Source: Ancylobacter polymorphus (GTDB lineage Bacteria; Pseudomonadota; Alphaproteobacteria; Rhizobiales; Xanthobacteraceae). From it: DNA of 64,000 nucleotides. The position numbers and the translations under genes were made by a program. The notes under the pieces are model-generated. The model worked only from the letters and a program-made list of their open reading frames with translations, was not told the origin of the DNA and ran no database searches. The stretch covers positions 62,001 to 126,000 of the forward strand of contig NZ_JAUSUI010000007.1 in NCBI RefSeq assembly GCF_030813495.1, read 5' to 3'. Positions 53,824-62,645 of the stretch are shown here, piece after piece (position 1 is the stretch's first letter; every line of letters begins with the position of its first letter).

Positions 53824-55275
53824 GCGGCCGTCGCGTTCGATGAGGGCGATGGCGGCCGAGGGGCCCCAGGTGCCGGCGGTGTAGGGGCGCGGCGGCTCCT
53901 TGGCGTTGCGCCAGGCTTCCAGGATCGGATCGACCCATTTCCACGCCGCCTCGACCTCGTCGCGGCGCATGAACAGGGTCTGGTTGCCGCGCACCACATC
54001 GAGGATCAGCCGCTCATAGGCGTCCGGGTTGCGCACCTTGAACGCCTTGGCGAAGCTCATGTCGAGCGGCACATGGGTGAGGCGGATGCCGCCGGGGCCG
54101 GGATCCTTGATCATCAGCCACAGCTTCACGCCCTCATCCGGCTGCAGGCGGATGACGAGGCGGTTGGACTCGATCGGGCCGACATTGGCATCGAACACCG
54201 AGTGCGGCACCGGCTTGAAGCCGACCACGATCTCCGAGACGCGCGAAGCGAGGCGCTTGCCGGTGCGCAGATAGAACGGCACGCCGGCCCAGCGCCAGTT
54301 CTCCACCTCCGCCTTGACCGCGACGAAGGTCTCTGTGCTGCTGGTGGAGGAGCCGAGCTCGTCGAGATAGCCGGGCACCGCACCGCCCGCCGAGGCCCCG
54401 GCGCGGTACTGGCCACGCACGGTGACGGCGGCCATGTTCTGGTCGTCGATAGGTTTGAGCGCGCGCAGAACCTTCAGCTTCTCGTCGCGCACCGCGTCGG
54501 CGTCGAGCGAGGCGGGCGGTTCCATGGCGACGAGGCAGAGCAGCTGCAGGATGTGGTTCTGCACCATGTCGCGCATGGCGCCGGCGGTGTCGTAATAGCC
54601 CGCGCGCTCCTCCACACCCAGCGCTTCGGCGACCGTGATCTGTACATGGTCGATATGCGCGTTGTTCCACAGCGGCTCGAACAAGGCGTTGGCGAAGCGC
54701 AGCGCCATCAGGTTCTGCACTGTCTCTTTCCCGAGATAGTGGTCGATGCGGTAGACGCGGTCTTCCGGGAAGATGCGGCCGATCTGCTGGTTGAGCGCCA
54801 CGGCCGATTTCAGATCCTTGCCGATCGGCTTCTCGATGACGACGCGGCCGTTCTCGGCGAGGCCATATTTCCCCAGCCGCTCGCAGATCGGGCCGAAGAG
54901 ATGCGGGGCGGTGGCGAGATAATAGACCGGGATATGCTCGGGGAAGGCCTCGACGCGCTGGGCCAGCTCCGACCAGCCCCCGTCGGCGTCGGCATCGGCG
55001 GCGACATAGGAGAGGCGGGCGAGGAAGCGGTCCACCTCCGGCCCTTCCAGCTCGTTGCCGGGAATGTGGTCGGTCAGCGCCTGCCGGGCGAAGGCGCGGA
55101 ACTGCTCGTCGCTGAGCGCGCGTCGGGAGACGCCGATAATGGTCGCGTCGTCGGGAAGCTGCCCGTCGAGATCGCGATGAAACAGGGCGGGAATCAGCTT
55201 GCGGCGCGCAAGGTCGCCCGTCGCCCCGAAGACGGTGAGGGTGAAGGGCGCCACCGGAATTACGCGGCTGGTCAT
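53800..55275 (-). CDS. zwf: Glucose-6-phosphate 1-dehydrogenase
   Basis: A 491-residue cytosolic enzyme that oxidises glucose 6-phosphate with NADP or NAD. FGATGDLARRKLIPALF (residues 16-32) is the nucleotide site, VVIEKPIGKDLKSA (about 146-158) follows, and RIDHYLGKET carries the catalytic His179. The ATG at 55275 gives MTSRVIPVAPFTLTVFGATG, as expected. It is first of the zwf-pgl-edd operon and feeds the Entner-Doudoroff path. The last codons and stop are repeated twice just downstream. It is divergent from the tct operon across 723 bp. Confidence 0.97.
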   Translation of the reverse strand: MTSRVIPVAPFTLTVFGATGDLARRKLIPALFHRDLDGQLPDDATIIGVSRRALSDEQFRAFARQALTDHIPGNELEGPEVDRFLARLSYVAADADADGGWSELAQRVEAFPEHIPVYYLATAPHLFGPICERLGKYGLAENGRVVIEKPIGKDLKSAVALNQQIGRIFPEDRVYRIDHYLGKETVQNLMALRFANALFEPLWNNAHIDHVQITVAEALGVEERAGYYDTAGAMRDMVQNHILQLLCLVAMEPPASLDADAVRDEKLKVLRALKPIDDQNMAAVTVRGQYRAGASAGGAVPGYLDELGSSTSSTETFVAVKAEVENWRWAGVPFYLRTGKRLASRVSEIVVGFKPVPHSVFDANVGPIESNRLVIRLQPDEGVKLWLMIKDPGPGGIRLTHVPLDMSFAKAFKVRNPDAYERLILDVVRGNQTLFMRRDEVEAAWKWVDPILEAWRNAKEPPRPYTAGTWGPSAAIALIERDGRTWLEDGA

Positions 55276-55998
55276 AGGGACTGTGTCTCCATGGCGTCCC
55301 GCTGTGGGACGGGAGGTGGGTCGGTCCGTCTCGTGCCCCTGGGGGCGGGGAGTCGTTTCACGCGACTCCTAGCAAAAACGATTCCGCGCCGCGACCGGCG
55401 CGGGTGGCCTGTGGCGGTCGTGGCGCGGGGGCGGGGGAGGAGCCGTTTCAGCGGCGGCTCTGCCTTCCGGCCCGTGCGGAAAATGTGTTGCAACGCAACA
55501 ATATGGCGAGAAAGTGGGCGAGTTCGGGGCGAAATCGGGCGGAAGGCGGCTGTGCAAGTATTCGCGCGCCCGGTCATCAAGGCGATGGCTCGATGCCGGC
55601 CTTTGCGGCGAGCGCCGGGCGACTTAAGGGAAGTGGGCCGGCATGGTGCTCAAGTGCCGATAAAAAAGGCTGCTCGGCCAATGGCTTGAGTAATAACGTA
55701 TTCGCACGCACATTATAAAGTATGCTGTATGCCAGTTTTGGCATGCCAAATACATAATAATCGTAATACGTAATACCAGCTGACCTTGCGATGCAACATT
55801 GAACTTTAGAATTATCGCTTGGCTTCGGCTTATTCTTGGTACAAGTTATTCCACAGAATATCCGGCGGAGAGACACAACAACGCCCCCGGCTATCGAGGT
55901 CCCGCCCTGCCAGACGGTGTGAGGCGAGACCCAAACTAAAGAGCCGACCAGCCAATGAGTCGGCCGTTCGCCAAAACCCTTTGGGAAGGAAACGCCAA
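55276..55998. other. Long divergent regulatory region between zwf and tctC
   Basis: The left half (to about 55670) is GC-rich and shows no gene. The right half (about 55690-55880) is AT-rich, unlike all flanking DNA, and holds a perfect 14-bp palindrome (55737-55750) and a repeated GTAATAC (55763-55776). The tctC start is preceded by GGAAGGA (55985-55991). No convincing -35/-10 pair could be singled out. The long AT-rich leader and the palindrome point to specific control of the tct operon, probably by the GntR regulator at 59663. Confidence 0.65.
55737..55750. promoter_or_regulatory. Perfect palindrome, candidate regulator operator
   Basis: TTTGGCATGCCAAA reads the same on both strands. It is about 250 bp upstream of tctC within the AT-rich block. 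Sites of the TTGGN4CCAA kind are used by several FCD-type GntR regulators, and such a regulator gene ends the tct cluster. Binding is inferred. Confidence 0.55.
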
Positions 55999-57009
55999 AT
56001 GAAACATCTGCATGCTCTCGGCCTCGGTGCCGTGACCGCTCTTGGCATGACGGCCCTGTCCATGCTGCCCGCCGCGGCTGCCTGGGAGCCCACCAAGCCG
56101 GTGGAGTTCATCGTTCCCGCCGGCACCGGCGGCGGCGCCGACCAGATGGCCCGCACGCTGCAGGGCATCATCGCCAAGCACGACCTGATGTCGACCCAGC
56201 TCGTCGTCATCAACAAGTCCGGCGGCGCCGGCGGCGAGGGCTTCCTGGACGTGAAGAGCAACAAGGGCAATCCGCACAAGATTGTCATCACGCTCTCCAA
56301 CCTGTTCACCACCCCGCTCGCGACGGGCATTCCCTTCAACTGGAAGGACCTGACCCCGGTCGCGATGCTGGCGCTCGACGAATTCGTGCTGTGGGTGAAT
56401 GCCCAGGAGCCCTACAAGACCGCCCAGGAATATGAGGCGGCGATCAAGGCGGCGCCGGACAACACCTTCAAGATGGGTGGCACCGGCTCCAAGCAGGAAG
56501 ACCAGATCATCACCGTCGCCATCGAGAAGGCGCTCGGCAAGAAGATGACCTACATCCCCTATAAGGGCGGTGGCGAGGTCGCGGTGCAGCTGGTCGGCGG
56601 CCACATCAATTCGAGCGTGAACAACCCGATCGAGGCCGTCTCCCAGTGGCGCGGCGACAAGGTGCGTCCGCTCTGCGTGTTCGACTCCAAGCCGCTCCCC
56701 TACACCGACAAGATCCTCGGCGATCTGTCCTGGTCCTCGGTCCCGACCTGCAAGTCGGCCGGCCTTGACGTCGAATATCTCATGCTGCGCGGCATCTTCA
56801 TGCCCCCGGGCGTGACCCAGGAGCAGGTGGCCTACTTCGTCGACCTGTTCAAGAAGGTGCGCGAGACCCCCGAGTGGAAGCAGCTGATGAAGGATGGTGC
56901 GTTCAACCAGACCTTCATGGCCGGCGACGAGTTCAAGGCGTGGCTCGACCAGTCCGAGAAGACGCACAAGGACCTGATGCAGGCGGCCGGCTTCATCGCC
57001 GGCAACTGA
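55999..57009 (+). CDS. tctC: Tripartite tricarboxylate transporter substrate-binding protein
   Basis: A 336-residue periplasmic receptor. Signal peptide about residues 1-27 (ALGMTALSMLPAAAA), then the TctC (Bug) domain: KPVEFIVPAGTGGGADQMAR, VVINKSGGAGGEGFLDVKSN, TYIPYKGGGEVAVQLVGGHI and ADD-type ligand loops. Bug receptors bind di- or tricarboxylates or related carboxylates with high affinity and hand them to TctAB. A strong GGAAGGA precedes the ATG at 55999. A 260-bp gap with hairpins follows before tctB, which fits higher expression of the receptor. Confidence 0.92.
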   Translation: MKHLHALGLGAVTALGMTALSMLPAAAAWEPTKPVEFIVPAGTGGGADQMARTLQGIIAKHDLMSTQLVVINKSGGAGGEGFLDVKSNKGNPHKIVITLSNLFTTPLATGIPFNWKDLTPVAMLALDEFVLWVNAQEPYKTAQEYEAAIKAAPDNTFKMGGTGSKQEDQIITVAIEKALGKKMTYIPYKGGGEVAVQLVGGHINSSVNNPIEAVSQWRGDKVRPLCVFDSKPLPYTDKILGDLSWSSVPTCKSAGLDVEYLMLRGIFMPPGVTQEQVAYFVDLFKKVRETPEWKQLMKDGAFNQTFMAGDEFKAWLDQSEKTHKDLMQAAGFIAGN

Positions 57010-57127
57010 TACGCCTTCTGATGGCGTAGCCCCGAGCACGGCCGACCCCCCAAGGGCGATCCCTAAGAGCGATCCTCACGGGCCGGCCGCGCGATCCTCG
57101 ACCGGATCGCGGCATGCGCGGCGGGAA

Positions 57128-57153
57128 GGCGGAGACGGCTCCTCGTCTCCGCC
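57128..57153 (+). other. Intercistronic hairpin between tctC and tctB
   Basis: GGCGGAGACG (57128-57137), 6-base loop, CGTCTCCGCC (57144-57153): a perfect 10-bp stem without a T run. A second small stem, TACGCC/GGCGTA, is at 57011-57029 just after the tctC stop. Both could stall 3' exonucleases and protect the tctC message. Confidence 0.6.
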
Positions 57154-57269
57154 GGGCCGCATTCCGGCCGGGACATAACAACAATCATTCAGCGGGCTGG
57201 CGCCATTGTGCCGTCGACGGGCCTTGTCCCGCCGGCCCGGCTTTTGCGCGGATTTTCGGAGACATCTCG

Positions 57270-57770
57270 ATGGAACAGTCTCACCACGGAGCCGAGTCGG
57301 GGCCCAAGCAACGCGCCGTAGAAGTCGGCACGGCGCTGCTGACCCTGGTCTTCGGCCTCATCGTTCTCTACGGCAGCGTCCTCGTCGGCTTCGGGTGGGG
57401 CTCGGACGGTCCGCAGGCCGGCTTCTTCCCCTTCTATGTCGGCCTCATCATCTGCGTGTGCAGCGTCATCAATGTGGTGTCGGGCCTGCGCGAAGACCCG
57501 GACGAGATCTTCGCCGAGAACCAGCAGCTGGTTCAGGTGCTCAAGGTTCTCATCCCCGCCTGCATCTATGTGGCGCTGGTGCCCTTCCTCGGAATCTACA
57601 TTCCCTCGGTGGCGCTCATCGTCCTCTTCATGGTCTGGCTCGGCCATTATGGCTGGCCGCTCTCCCTGGCCGTCGCCTTCGGCGTCCCGGCCTTCTTCTA
57701 CATCACGCTCGAACGGTGGTTCCTGATCCCGCTCCCGAAAGGGCCGGTCGAGGCCATGCTCGGTCTCTGA
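57270..57770 (+). CDS. tctB: Tripartite tricarboxylate transporter small membrane protein
   Basis: A 166-residue membrane protein with four helices (TALLTLVFGLIVLYGSVLVG; FFPFYVGLIICVCSVINVV; VLIPACIYVALVPFLGIYIP; PLSLAVAFGVPAFFYITL). This is the TctB layout, with GPQAGFFPFYVGLI a typical stretch. It forms the membrane complex with TctA. The ATG at 57270 (MEQSHHGAESGPKQRAVEVG) is preceded by GGAGA; the frame is open further up over a GC-rich leader. TctA starts 39 bp later. Confidence 0.88.
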   Translation: MEQSHHGAESGPKQRAVEVGTALLTLVFGLIVLYGSVLVGFGWGSDGPQAGFFPFYVGLIICVCSVINVVSGLREDPDEIFAENQQLVQVLKVLIPACIYVALVPFLGIYIPSVALIVLFMVWLGHYGWPLSLAVAFGVPAFFYITLERWFLIPLPKGPVEAMLGL

Positions 57771-57809
57771 TCCGGACAGACAAGAAGGCCACCCAAGGGG
57801 ATAGCGCCC

Positions 57810-59330
57810 ATGAACATGATTGCTGAGAATTTCACCTTTCTCTACCACGGGTTCGGCATCGCCTCCGATCCGTTCAACATCCTGCTGATGGCCATCGGCA
57901 TTCTGCTGGGTGTCATCATCGGCGTGCTGCCGGGCCTCGGTGGCGCCAATGGCGTCGCCATCCTGCTGCCGCTCACCTTCTCCATGTCGCCGACCTCGGC
58001 GATCATCCTGTTGACCTGCATCTACTGGGGCGCGCTGTTCGGCGGCGCCATCACTTCCGTGCTGTTCAACATTCCGGGCGAGCCCTGGTCGGTGGCCACA
58101 ACCTTCGACGGCCATCCGATGGCGCGTTCGGGGCGGGCCGGCGAAGCGCTGACGGCGGCGTTCACCTCCTCCTTCGTCGGTGCGTTCTTCGCGATCGTCA
58201 TGATCACGCTGATCGCCCCGCTGGTCGCGCAATTCGCGCTCCAGTTCGGACCCGCCGAGAAGTTCGCGGTCTACTTCCTCGCCTTCGCCTCCTTCGTCGG
58301 CATGAGTAAGGAACCGCCGGCCAAGACCATCGTCTCCATGATGATCGGCTTCGCCCTGGCGGCGGTCGGCCTCGACATGGTGACCGGCCAGCTGCGCCTG
58401 ACCTTTGGCATCACCGAGCTGCTCAACGGCTTCGACTTCCTCATCGCGGTCATCGGTCTCTTCGGCATCGGCGAAATCCTGCTGACGATGGAAGAAGGCC
58501 TGGAGTTCCGCGGCAAGGCGGCGAAGATCGACCCGAAGGTGGTGTGGAAGACCTGGAAGACGCTTCCGCGCTACTGGATGACGTCTCTGCGCTCCTGCAT
58601 CATCGGCTGCTGGATGGGCATCACCCCGGCGGGCGCCACCCCGGCCTCCTTCATGGCCTATGGCATCGCCAAGCGCGTGTCGAAGAACGGCAAGAACTTC
58701 GGCAATGGCGAGATCGAGGGCGTCGTCGCTCCCGAAACCGCCGCCCACGCTGCCGGTACCGCCGCCATGCTGCCGATGCTGGCGCTGGGCGTTCCCGGTT
58801 CGCCGACCGCCGCGGTTCTGCTCGGCGGCCTGCTGATCTGGGGTCTGCAGCCCGGCCCGATGCTCTTCGTCGAGCAGGCCGAATTCGTGTGGGGCCTCAT
58901 CGCCTCCATGTATCTCGGCAACATCGTCGGCCTGATCCTCGTGCTGACCACGGTGCCGCTGTTCGCCTCGATCCTGCGCATTCCCTTCTCGATCATCGCC
59001 CCGGTGATCCTGGTGATCTGCGCCATCGGTGCCTACACGGTGAACAACAACGTGTTCGACGTGATCATGATGATGGTGTTCGGTGTCCTCGGTTACCTCT
59101 TGAAGAAGACGAACTACCCGCTGGCGCCGCTGGTGCTGGCCATCGTGCTCGGCGACAGCGCCGAGGAAGCCTTCCGCCAGGCCCTGCTGTCTTCCGGCGG
59201 CGCCGTCTCGGTGTTCTGGTCGAACGGGCTGGTGTCCTCGATCATGGGTCTCGGCCTCATCGCCGGCCTGTGGCCGCTGATCGGCCTGGCGTTCAGCAAG
59301 CTGCGCGGCACCTCCGCCCAGCCGGCCTGA
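57810..59330 (+). CDS. tctA: Tripartite tricarboxylate transporter large permease
   Basis: A 506-residue polytopic permease (about twelve helices). The conserved VIIGVLPGLGGANGVAILLP (residues 34-53) and PETAAHAAGTAAMLPMLALG blocks are present, as are GVPGSPTAAVLLGGLLIWGL and GDSAEEAFRQALLSSGG near the end. It is driven by an ion gradient and works with TctB and the periplasmic TctC. The ATG at 57810 is typical. A hairpin without a T run (59347-59374) follows the stop. Confidence 0.94.
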   Translation: MNMIAENFTFLYHGFGIASDPFNILLMAIGILLGVIIGVLPGLGGANGVAILLPLTFSMSPTSAIILLTCIYWGALFGGAITSVLFNIPGEPWSVATTFDGHPMARSGRAGEALTAAFTSSFVGAFFAIVMITLIAPLVAQFALQFGPAEKFAVYFLAFASFVGMSKEPPAKTIVSMMIGFALAAVGLDMVTGQLRLTFGITELLNGFDFLIAVIGLFGIGEILLTMEEGLEFRGKAAKIDPKVVWKTWKTLPRYWMTSLRSCIIGCWMGITPAGATPASFMAYGIAKRVSKNGKNFGNGEIEGVVAPETAAHAAGTAAMLPMLALGVPGSPTAAVLLGGLLIWGLQPGPMLFVEQAEFVWGLIASMYLGNIVGLILVLTTVPLFASILRIPFSIIAPVILVICAIGAYTVNNNVFDVIMMMVFGVLGYLLKKTNYPLAPLVLAIVLGDSAEEAFRQALLSSGGAVSVFWSNGLVSSIMGLGLIAGLWPLIGLAFSKLRGTSAQPA

Positions 59331-59662
59331 GCCCGGTAAGCAACGGACCCGCCGCGCGGCAGCGTGCGGCGGGTTCAGCCGCGAGAAGATGATGCAACGT
59401 CATCTGCCTCGGGCGCCCAGGCGAAGGGCGGGGCCAATCGCTCTTCCGCCGAATCCCTCGCCCCCGGAGAGGGAAATCGGGCCATCAACGGTCGCGGGAT
59501 ATTCCGGCGCCCGAGCCACGCAGCAGAAGGTGGCCGGCGGATGGAAGCGCGAACCGACGTTTCGGGGGGACGGGAGGCAACGCCAATGATCTACGCCGAT
59601 ACGGAGCTTCATCGCCGATGCCCAGGGCCGACGCCCGGGCGCAGGCAGGGGATGGAAGCCTC
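59331..59662. other. Intergenic region between tctA and the GntR gene
   Basis: It contains a stem (ACCCGCCGC at 59347-59355 with GCGGCGGGT at 59366-59374) just after tctA, probably its transcript end, and a small palindrome (59454-59474) of the type seen in dispersed repeats. No coding potential was found. The promoter of the GntR gene must lie here, but no strong -35/-10 pair stands out. Confidence 0.55.
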
Positions 59663-60391
59663 ATGATGAGCGTCGAGAGCACGATCCGCCGGGTCAATGG
59701 AGGAGCGGCCAAGCTCTCCGTGGCGCCGCTCGAAGACACCTCCACCTTCAAGAACCGCGCCTATACCGCGCTGAAGGAGGTGATCGTCTCGCTCAACATC
59801 TACGACCAGGCCGGCGAGGTGCGCCTCGACGAGCGCCAGCTGGCGCAGAGCCTCGGGGTCAGCCGCACCCCGGTGCGCGAGGCGATGGCCCAGCTGGAAC
59901 GCGAGGGCTTCGTGCATTCCGTGCCCCGGCGCGGCATCTATGTGGTGCGAAAGACGCGCCGCGAAGTCATCGAGATGATCCAGGTCTGGGCGGCGCTGGA
60001 AAGCCTCGCCGCCCGGCTGATCACGGTCCATGCCAGCGATGAGGAGATCGGCCGGCTGCGGCAGATGTTCGCCTCCTTCGACGAGGCCGGCGGCCCGCAC
60101 GCCAAGCTGGACGAATATTCGGAGGTGAACATCCAGTTTCACCAGACGATCATCGCCATGGGCGGAAACGGCATTCTGGTCAATCTGGCGGAAAACCTGT
60201 TCACCCATATGCGGATGATCCGTCGCAAGACCATCGGCGAGGAGAACCGGGCCGACCGCTCGATCCAGGACCATCTCGCCATCATCCAGGCGCTGGAAGC
60301 GCGCGACACCGATGCGGCCGAGGTGCTGGTGCGCAACCACGCCCTCGGCCTCGCCGATCACGTCGCGCGCTACGCCGACTATCTCGAATAG
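59663..60391 (+). CDS. GntR family regulator (FCD domain), probably controlling tctCBA
   Basis: A 242-residue regulator. Residues 25-95 form the winged helix (TFKNRAYTALKEVIVSLNIY, LAQSLGVSRTPVREAMAQLE), ending REGFVHSVPRRGIYVV. The FCD domain has the metal-ligand pattern IQFHQTIIAMGGNGILVNL and HLAIIQALEARDTDAAEVLV. Its place directly after tctA on the same strand, with a candidate operator in the tctC leader, suggests that it senses the transported carboxylate. The start is ATG at 59663 or 59666. A strong terminator follows at 60444-60478. Confidence 0.9.
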   Translation: MMSVESTIRRVNGGAAKLSVAPLEDTSTFKNRAYTALKEVIVSLNIYDQAGEVRLDERQLAQSLGVSRTPVREAMAQLEREGFVHSVPRRGIYVVRKTRREVIEMIQVWAALESLAARLITVHASDEEIGRLRQMFASFDEAGGPHAKLDEYSEVNIQFHQTIIAMGGNGILVNLAENLFTHMRMIRRKTIGEENRADRSIQDHLAIIQALEARDTDAAEVLVRNHALGLADHVARYADYLE

Positions 60392-60443
60392 GCGGTGGCC
60401 CAATAGGGCGTCCAGCGGGGCCGACGCCCCATTCGATACTGCG

Positions 60444-60478
60444 ACCCGGCGGGCTCCTCGACCCCGCCGGGCTTTTTT
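60444..60478 (+). terminator. Rho-independent terminator after the GntR gene
   Basis: Stem ACCCGGCGGG (60444-60453), 8-base loop, CCCGCCGGGC, then six T residues at 60473-60478. It ends the tct-GntR region. Confidence 0.88.
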
Positions 60479-60650
60479 GCATCGGGGCCGGCGAGGTGTG
60501 GCGCGGCTGCACCGGCGCCGTGCCTTCGGTCGTGCGCGGCAGACCGGCCGTTGCGCCCTTGCGGCGATTGGGTTACCCACGCTTCAGGTCCACCACAGGG
60601 CCCCATCCCATCGACGAACCGACCGACCCGCTGCGGAGGAGCCGTCCGGC

Positions 60651-61112
60651 ATGCTGCGCTCGCTGACCGATTTCATCGCCGAGATTGCCGGGGGCGGTCG
60701 CGAGACCTCCGCCTTTGCCGAGAATGACTACCGGCTGGCGGCGGCCGCGCTGCTGGTGCATGTCGTCACCATTGACGGCGTGATCGGCGCCGACGAGATG
60801 GACAAGCTGCGCCGCCTGCTCGCCGCCCGCTTCACCCTCTCCGAGGACGAAGCGGAAAAGCTGCTGGAGGCCGCCATCGCCCGCGATGCCGAGGCGGTGG
60901 ACCTCTACGCCTTCACCAGCGTGCTCAACCGCGCCATGGACGAAGAGGGCCGCCGGCGGGTGGTGGAGATGATGTTCGAGGTCGCCTATGCCGATGGCGG
61001 GCTGACCGAGTTCGAGGACAATCTGGTCTGGCGGGCGGCGGAGCTGCTCAACGTCACCTCCCGCGACCGGGTGGACATCCGCAAGCGCGTGCGCGACGCC
61101 TTCGAGGGCTGA
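60651..61112 (+). CDS. TerB family protein
   Basis: A 153-residue all-helical cytosolic protein of the TerB (tellurite resistance) family. Two related helical halves carry HVVTIDGVIGADEMDKLRRL and MMFEVAYADGGLTEFEDNLV, the TerB DGxxxxxE-type metal-site pattern in each half. Genes of this kind often stand alone in alphaproteobacteria and rarely give tellurite resistance themselves. A good GGAGGA lies ahead of the ATG at 60651, which was preferred to the open frame upstream. It follows a terminator and so has its own promoter. Confidence 0.88.
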   Translation: MLRSLTDFIAEIAGGGRETSAFAENDYRLAAAALLVHVVTIDGVIGADEMDKLRRLLAARFTLSEDEAEKLLEAAIARDAEAVDLYAFTSVLNRAMDEEGRRRVVEMMFEVAYADGGLTEFEDNLVWRAAELLNVTSRDRVDIRKRVRDAFEG

Positions 61113-61238
61113 GGCCGGCATAGGCTTCCTCGCGGCGTGCTAGGCGAGGGCGGGGTTGAGGCGCGGCGCGAATCGTGGCGTCATCCTTGCTTGCGGGGAT
61201 TCTCAGCACTCTCCGTCCCGTTCGTGCCGCACGAGATC

Positions 61239-62000
61239 ATGGCTGTCGCAGAAACCCCGCTTCCCATCCTCATCGTGCTCCATCAGGAGCATTCCTCGCC
61301 CGGCCGCGTCGGGCGCCTTCTGGCCGAGCGCGGTCACAGGCTCGACATAAGACGGCCCTGCCTCGGCGATGAACTCCCCGTCACGCTCGCCGGTCATGCC
61401 GGGGCGGTGGTGTTCGGCGGGCCGCAAAGCGCCAATGACTGCCATGATTATGTGCGGGCCGAGATCGACTGGATCGGCGTGCCGCTGCGCGAGGGCAAGC
61501 CCTATCTCGGCATCTGTCTCGGCGCGCAGATGCTGGCGCGGCAGCTCGGGGCGCGGGTTGCCCCGCACCCGGACGGGCTGGTCGAGATCGGCTATTACCC
61601 GATCCGCGCCACCGAGGCGGGAGCGCGGATGCTGCACGCGCCGGCCGCGTCAACCTTGCCCGGTCCGGCCTGGCCCGACCATGTCTATCACTGGCACAGC
61701 GAAGGTTTTGAACTTCCCAGCGGGGCGGAACTGCTGGCGAAGGGCCCGACCTTTCCCAATCAGGCGTTCCGCTACGGCCCCCGCGCCTTCGGCATCCAGT
61801 TTCACCCTGAGGTGACGCATCACATGATGTGCCGCTGGACGGTGCGGGGCGGCGAGCGGCTGGACCTGCCGGGCGCCCGCCCGCGCCGGGCGCATTTCAC
61901 CGACCGCCTGCAGCATGATGCGCGGATCCGGCTCTGGCTGGAGGCGTTTCTCGGCCGCTGGCTGGGCGATGAGGACGCGCCGCCCGCTTCTGGCCATTAG
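61239..62000 (+). CDS. Class I glutamine amidotransferase
   Basis: A 253-residue cytosolic protein with the GATase-1 fold. VVFGGPQSAND precedes the nucleophile Cys93 in LGICLGAQML. VYHWHSEGFELP and the catalytic His-Glu in FGIQFHPEVTHHMM are intact, so it should hydrolyse glutamine. The family (GMP-synthase-like amidotransferases without a synthetase domain) has members acting on gamma-glutamyl compounds; no partner synthetase lies nearby. The ATG at 61239 starts the family homology; an in-frame start at 61137 is unlikely. A terminator follows. Confidence 0.87.
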   Translation: MAVAETPLPILIVLHQEHSSPGRVGRLLAERGHRLDIRRPCLGDELPVTLAGHAGAVVFGGPQSANDCHDYVRAEIDWIGVPLREGKPYLGICLGAQMLARQLGARVAPHPDGLVEIGYYPIRATEAGARMLHAPAASTLPGPAWPDHVYHWHSEGFELPSGAELLAKGPTFPNQAFRYGPRAFGIQFHPEVTHHMMCRWTVRGGERLDLPGARPRRAHFTDRLQHDARIRLWLEAFLGRWLGDEDAPPASGH

Positions 62001-62042
62001 GCCGCCGCCCGCCGGCGGGCGGCATCGCCGAGGAGCCAGGCG

Positions 62043-62075
62043 AAAAAGGCCGCACGGTTGCGCGCGCGGCCTTTT
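62043..62075 (+). terminator. Rho-independent terminator after the amidotransferase gene
   Basis: Stem AAAAAGGCCGC (62043-62053) pairing with GCGGCCTTTT (62066-62075) plus a short T run. It can work in both directions, between the convergent amidotransferase and MucR genes. Confidence 0.8.
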
Positions 62076-62180
62076 CTCATTCGCTCTTACAACCTTGCGC
62101 AAACCGCCAGCGGACCGTTGACGGTGCGTCTCAGGCCCACACTCGCCTGCCGGAGCGACAGGCTCCGGCGCGTGCGCGTC

Positions 62181-62645
62181 TCAGGCCACCTTCTTGGCGC
62201 GACCGCGCGGCTTGGCCGCCGGGGCCGGCGCAGGCTTCTTGCGCTGCTGGCCGAGGCCCATCTTCTTGGCCAGGTTCGAGCGCGCCTCGGCATAGCTGGG
62301 GGCGACCATGGGATAGTCGTTCGGCAGGCCCCATTTGGCGCGGTATTCTTCCGGCGTCATGTTGTACTTCGTGCGCAGATGACGCTTCAGCGACTTGAAC
62401 TTCAGCCCGTCTTCCAGGCAGATGATATATTCCGGCGTCACAGACTTCTTCACCGGCACCGCAGGCTTCAGCACCTCTTCGACGACAGCCGGAGCGGGAG
62501 CGGAGAGGCGAAGCAGGGCGCCGTGGACCTTGGCGATCAGATCCGGAAGTTCGGCGGCGGGCACCGAGTTGTTGCCGACAAATGCCGCAACGACATCCGC
62601 AGTGAGGCCGAGATAATCAGCCGACACGCTTTCCTGCTCAGACAT
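62181..62645 (-). CDS. MucR/Ros family transcriptional regulator
   Basis: A 154-residue DNA-binding protein of the alphaproteobacterial Ros/MucR group, an H-NS-like global regulator of exopolysaccharide, motility and cell-cycle genes. The zinc-finger region is [20 protein letters not shown] then [18 protein letters not shown]. The usual ligands are incomplete: Cys76 and His89 remain, but the second Cys is Asp79 and the second His is replaced by Lys93/Tyr94. The C-terminus is a basic Ala/Lys/Pro tail. A GGAG lies before the ATG at 62645, and a promoter-like pair sits at 62672-62699. Confidence 0.93.
   Translation of the reverse strand: MSEQESVSADYLGLTADVVAAFVGNNSVPAAELPDLIAKVHGALLRLSAPAPAVVEEVLKPAVPVKKSVTPEYIICLEDGLKFKSLKRHLRTKYNMTPEEYRAKWGLPNDYPMVAPSYAEARSNLAKKMGLGQQRKKPAPAPAAKPRGRAKKVA

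Noticed and set aside
51394-55689. Very long open frame on the plus strand across edd, pgl and zwf
   Set aside because: It lies antisense to three well-conserved genes and exists because of high GC at third positions. Its translation is low-complexity Ala/Arg/Gly/His with no domain.
60312-60650. N-terminal extension of the TerB gene in the open frame upstream
   Set aside because: The extension crosses a clear terminator and would overlap the GntR gene; the ATG at 60651 has a good ribosome-binding site.
60651-61112. Tellurite resistance operon
   Set aside because: Only a lone TerB gene is present; terC, terD and related genes are absent, so a resistance role is not supported.
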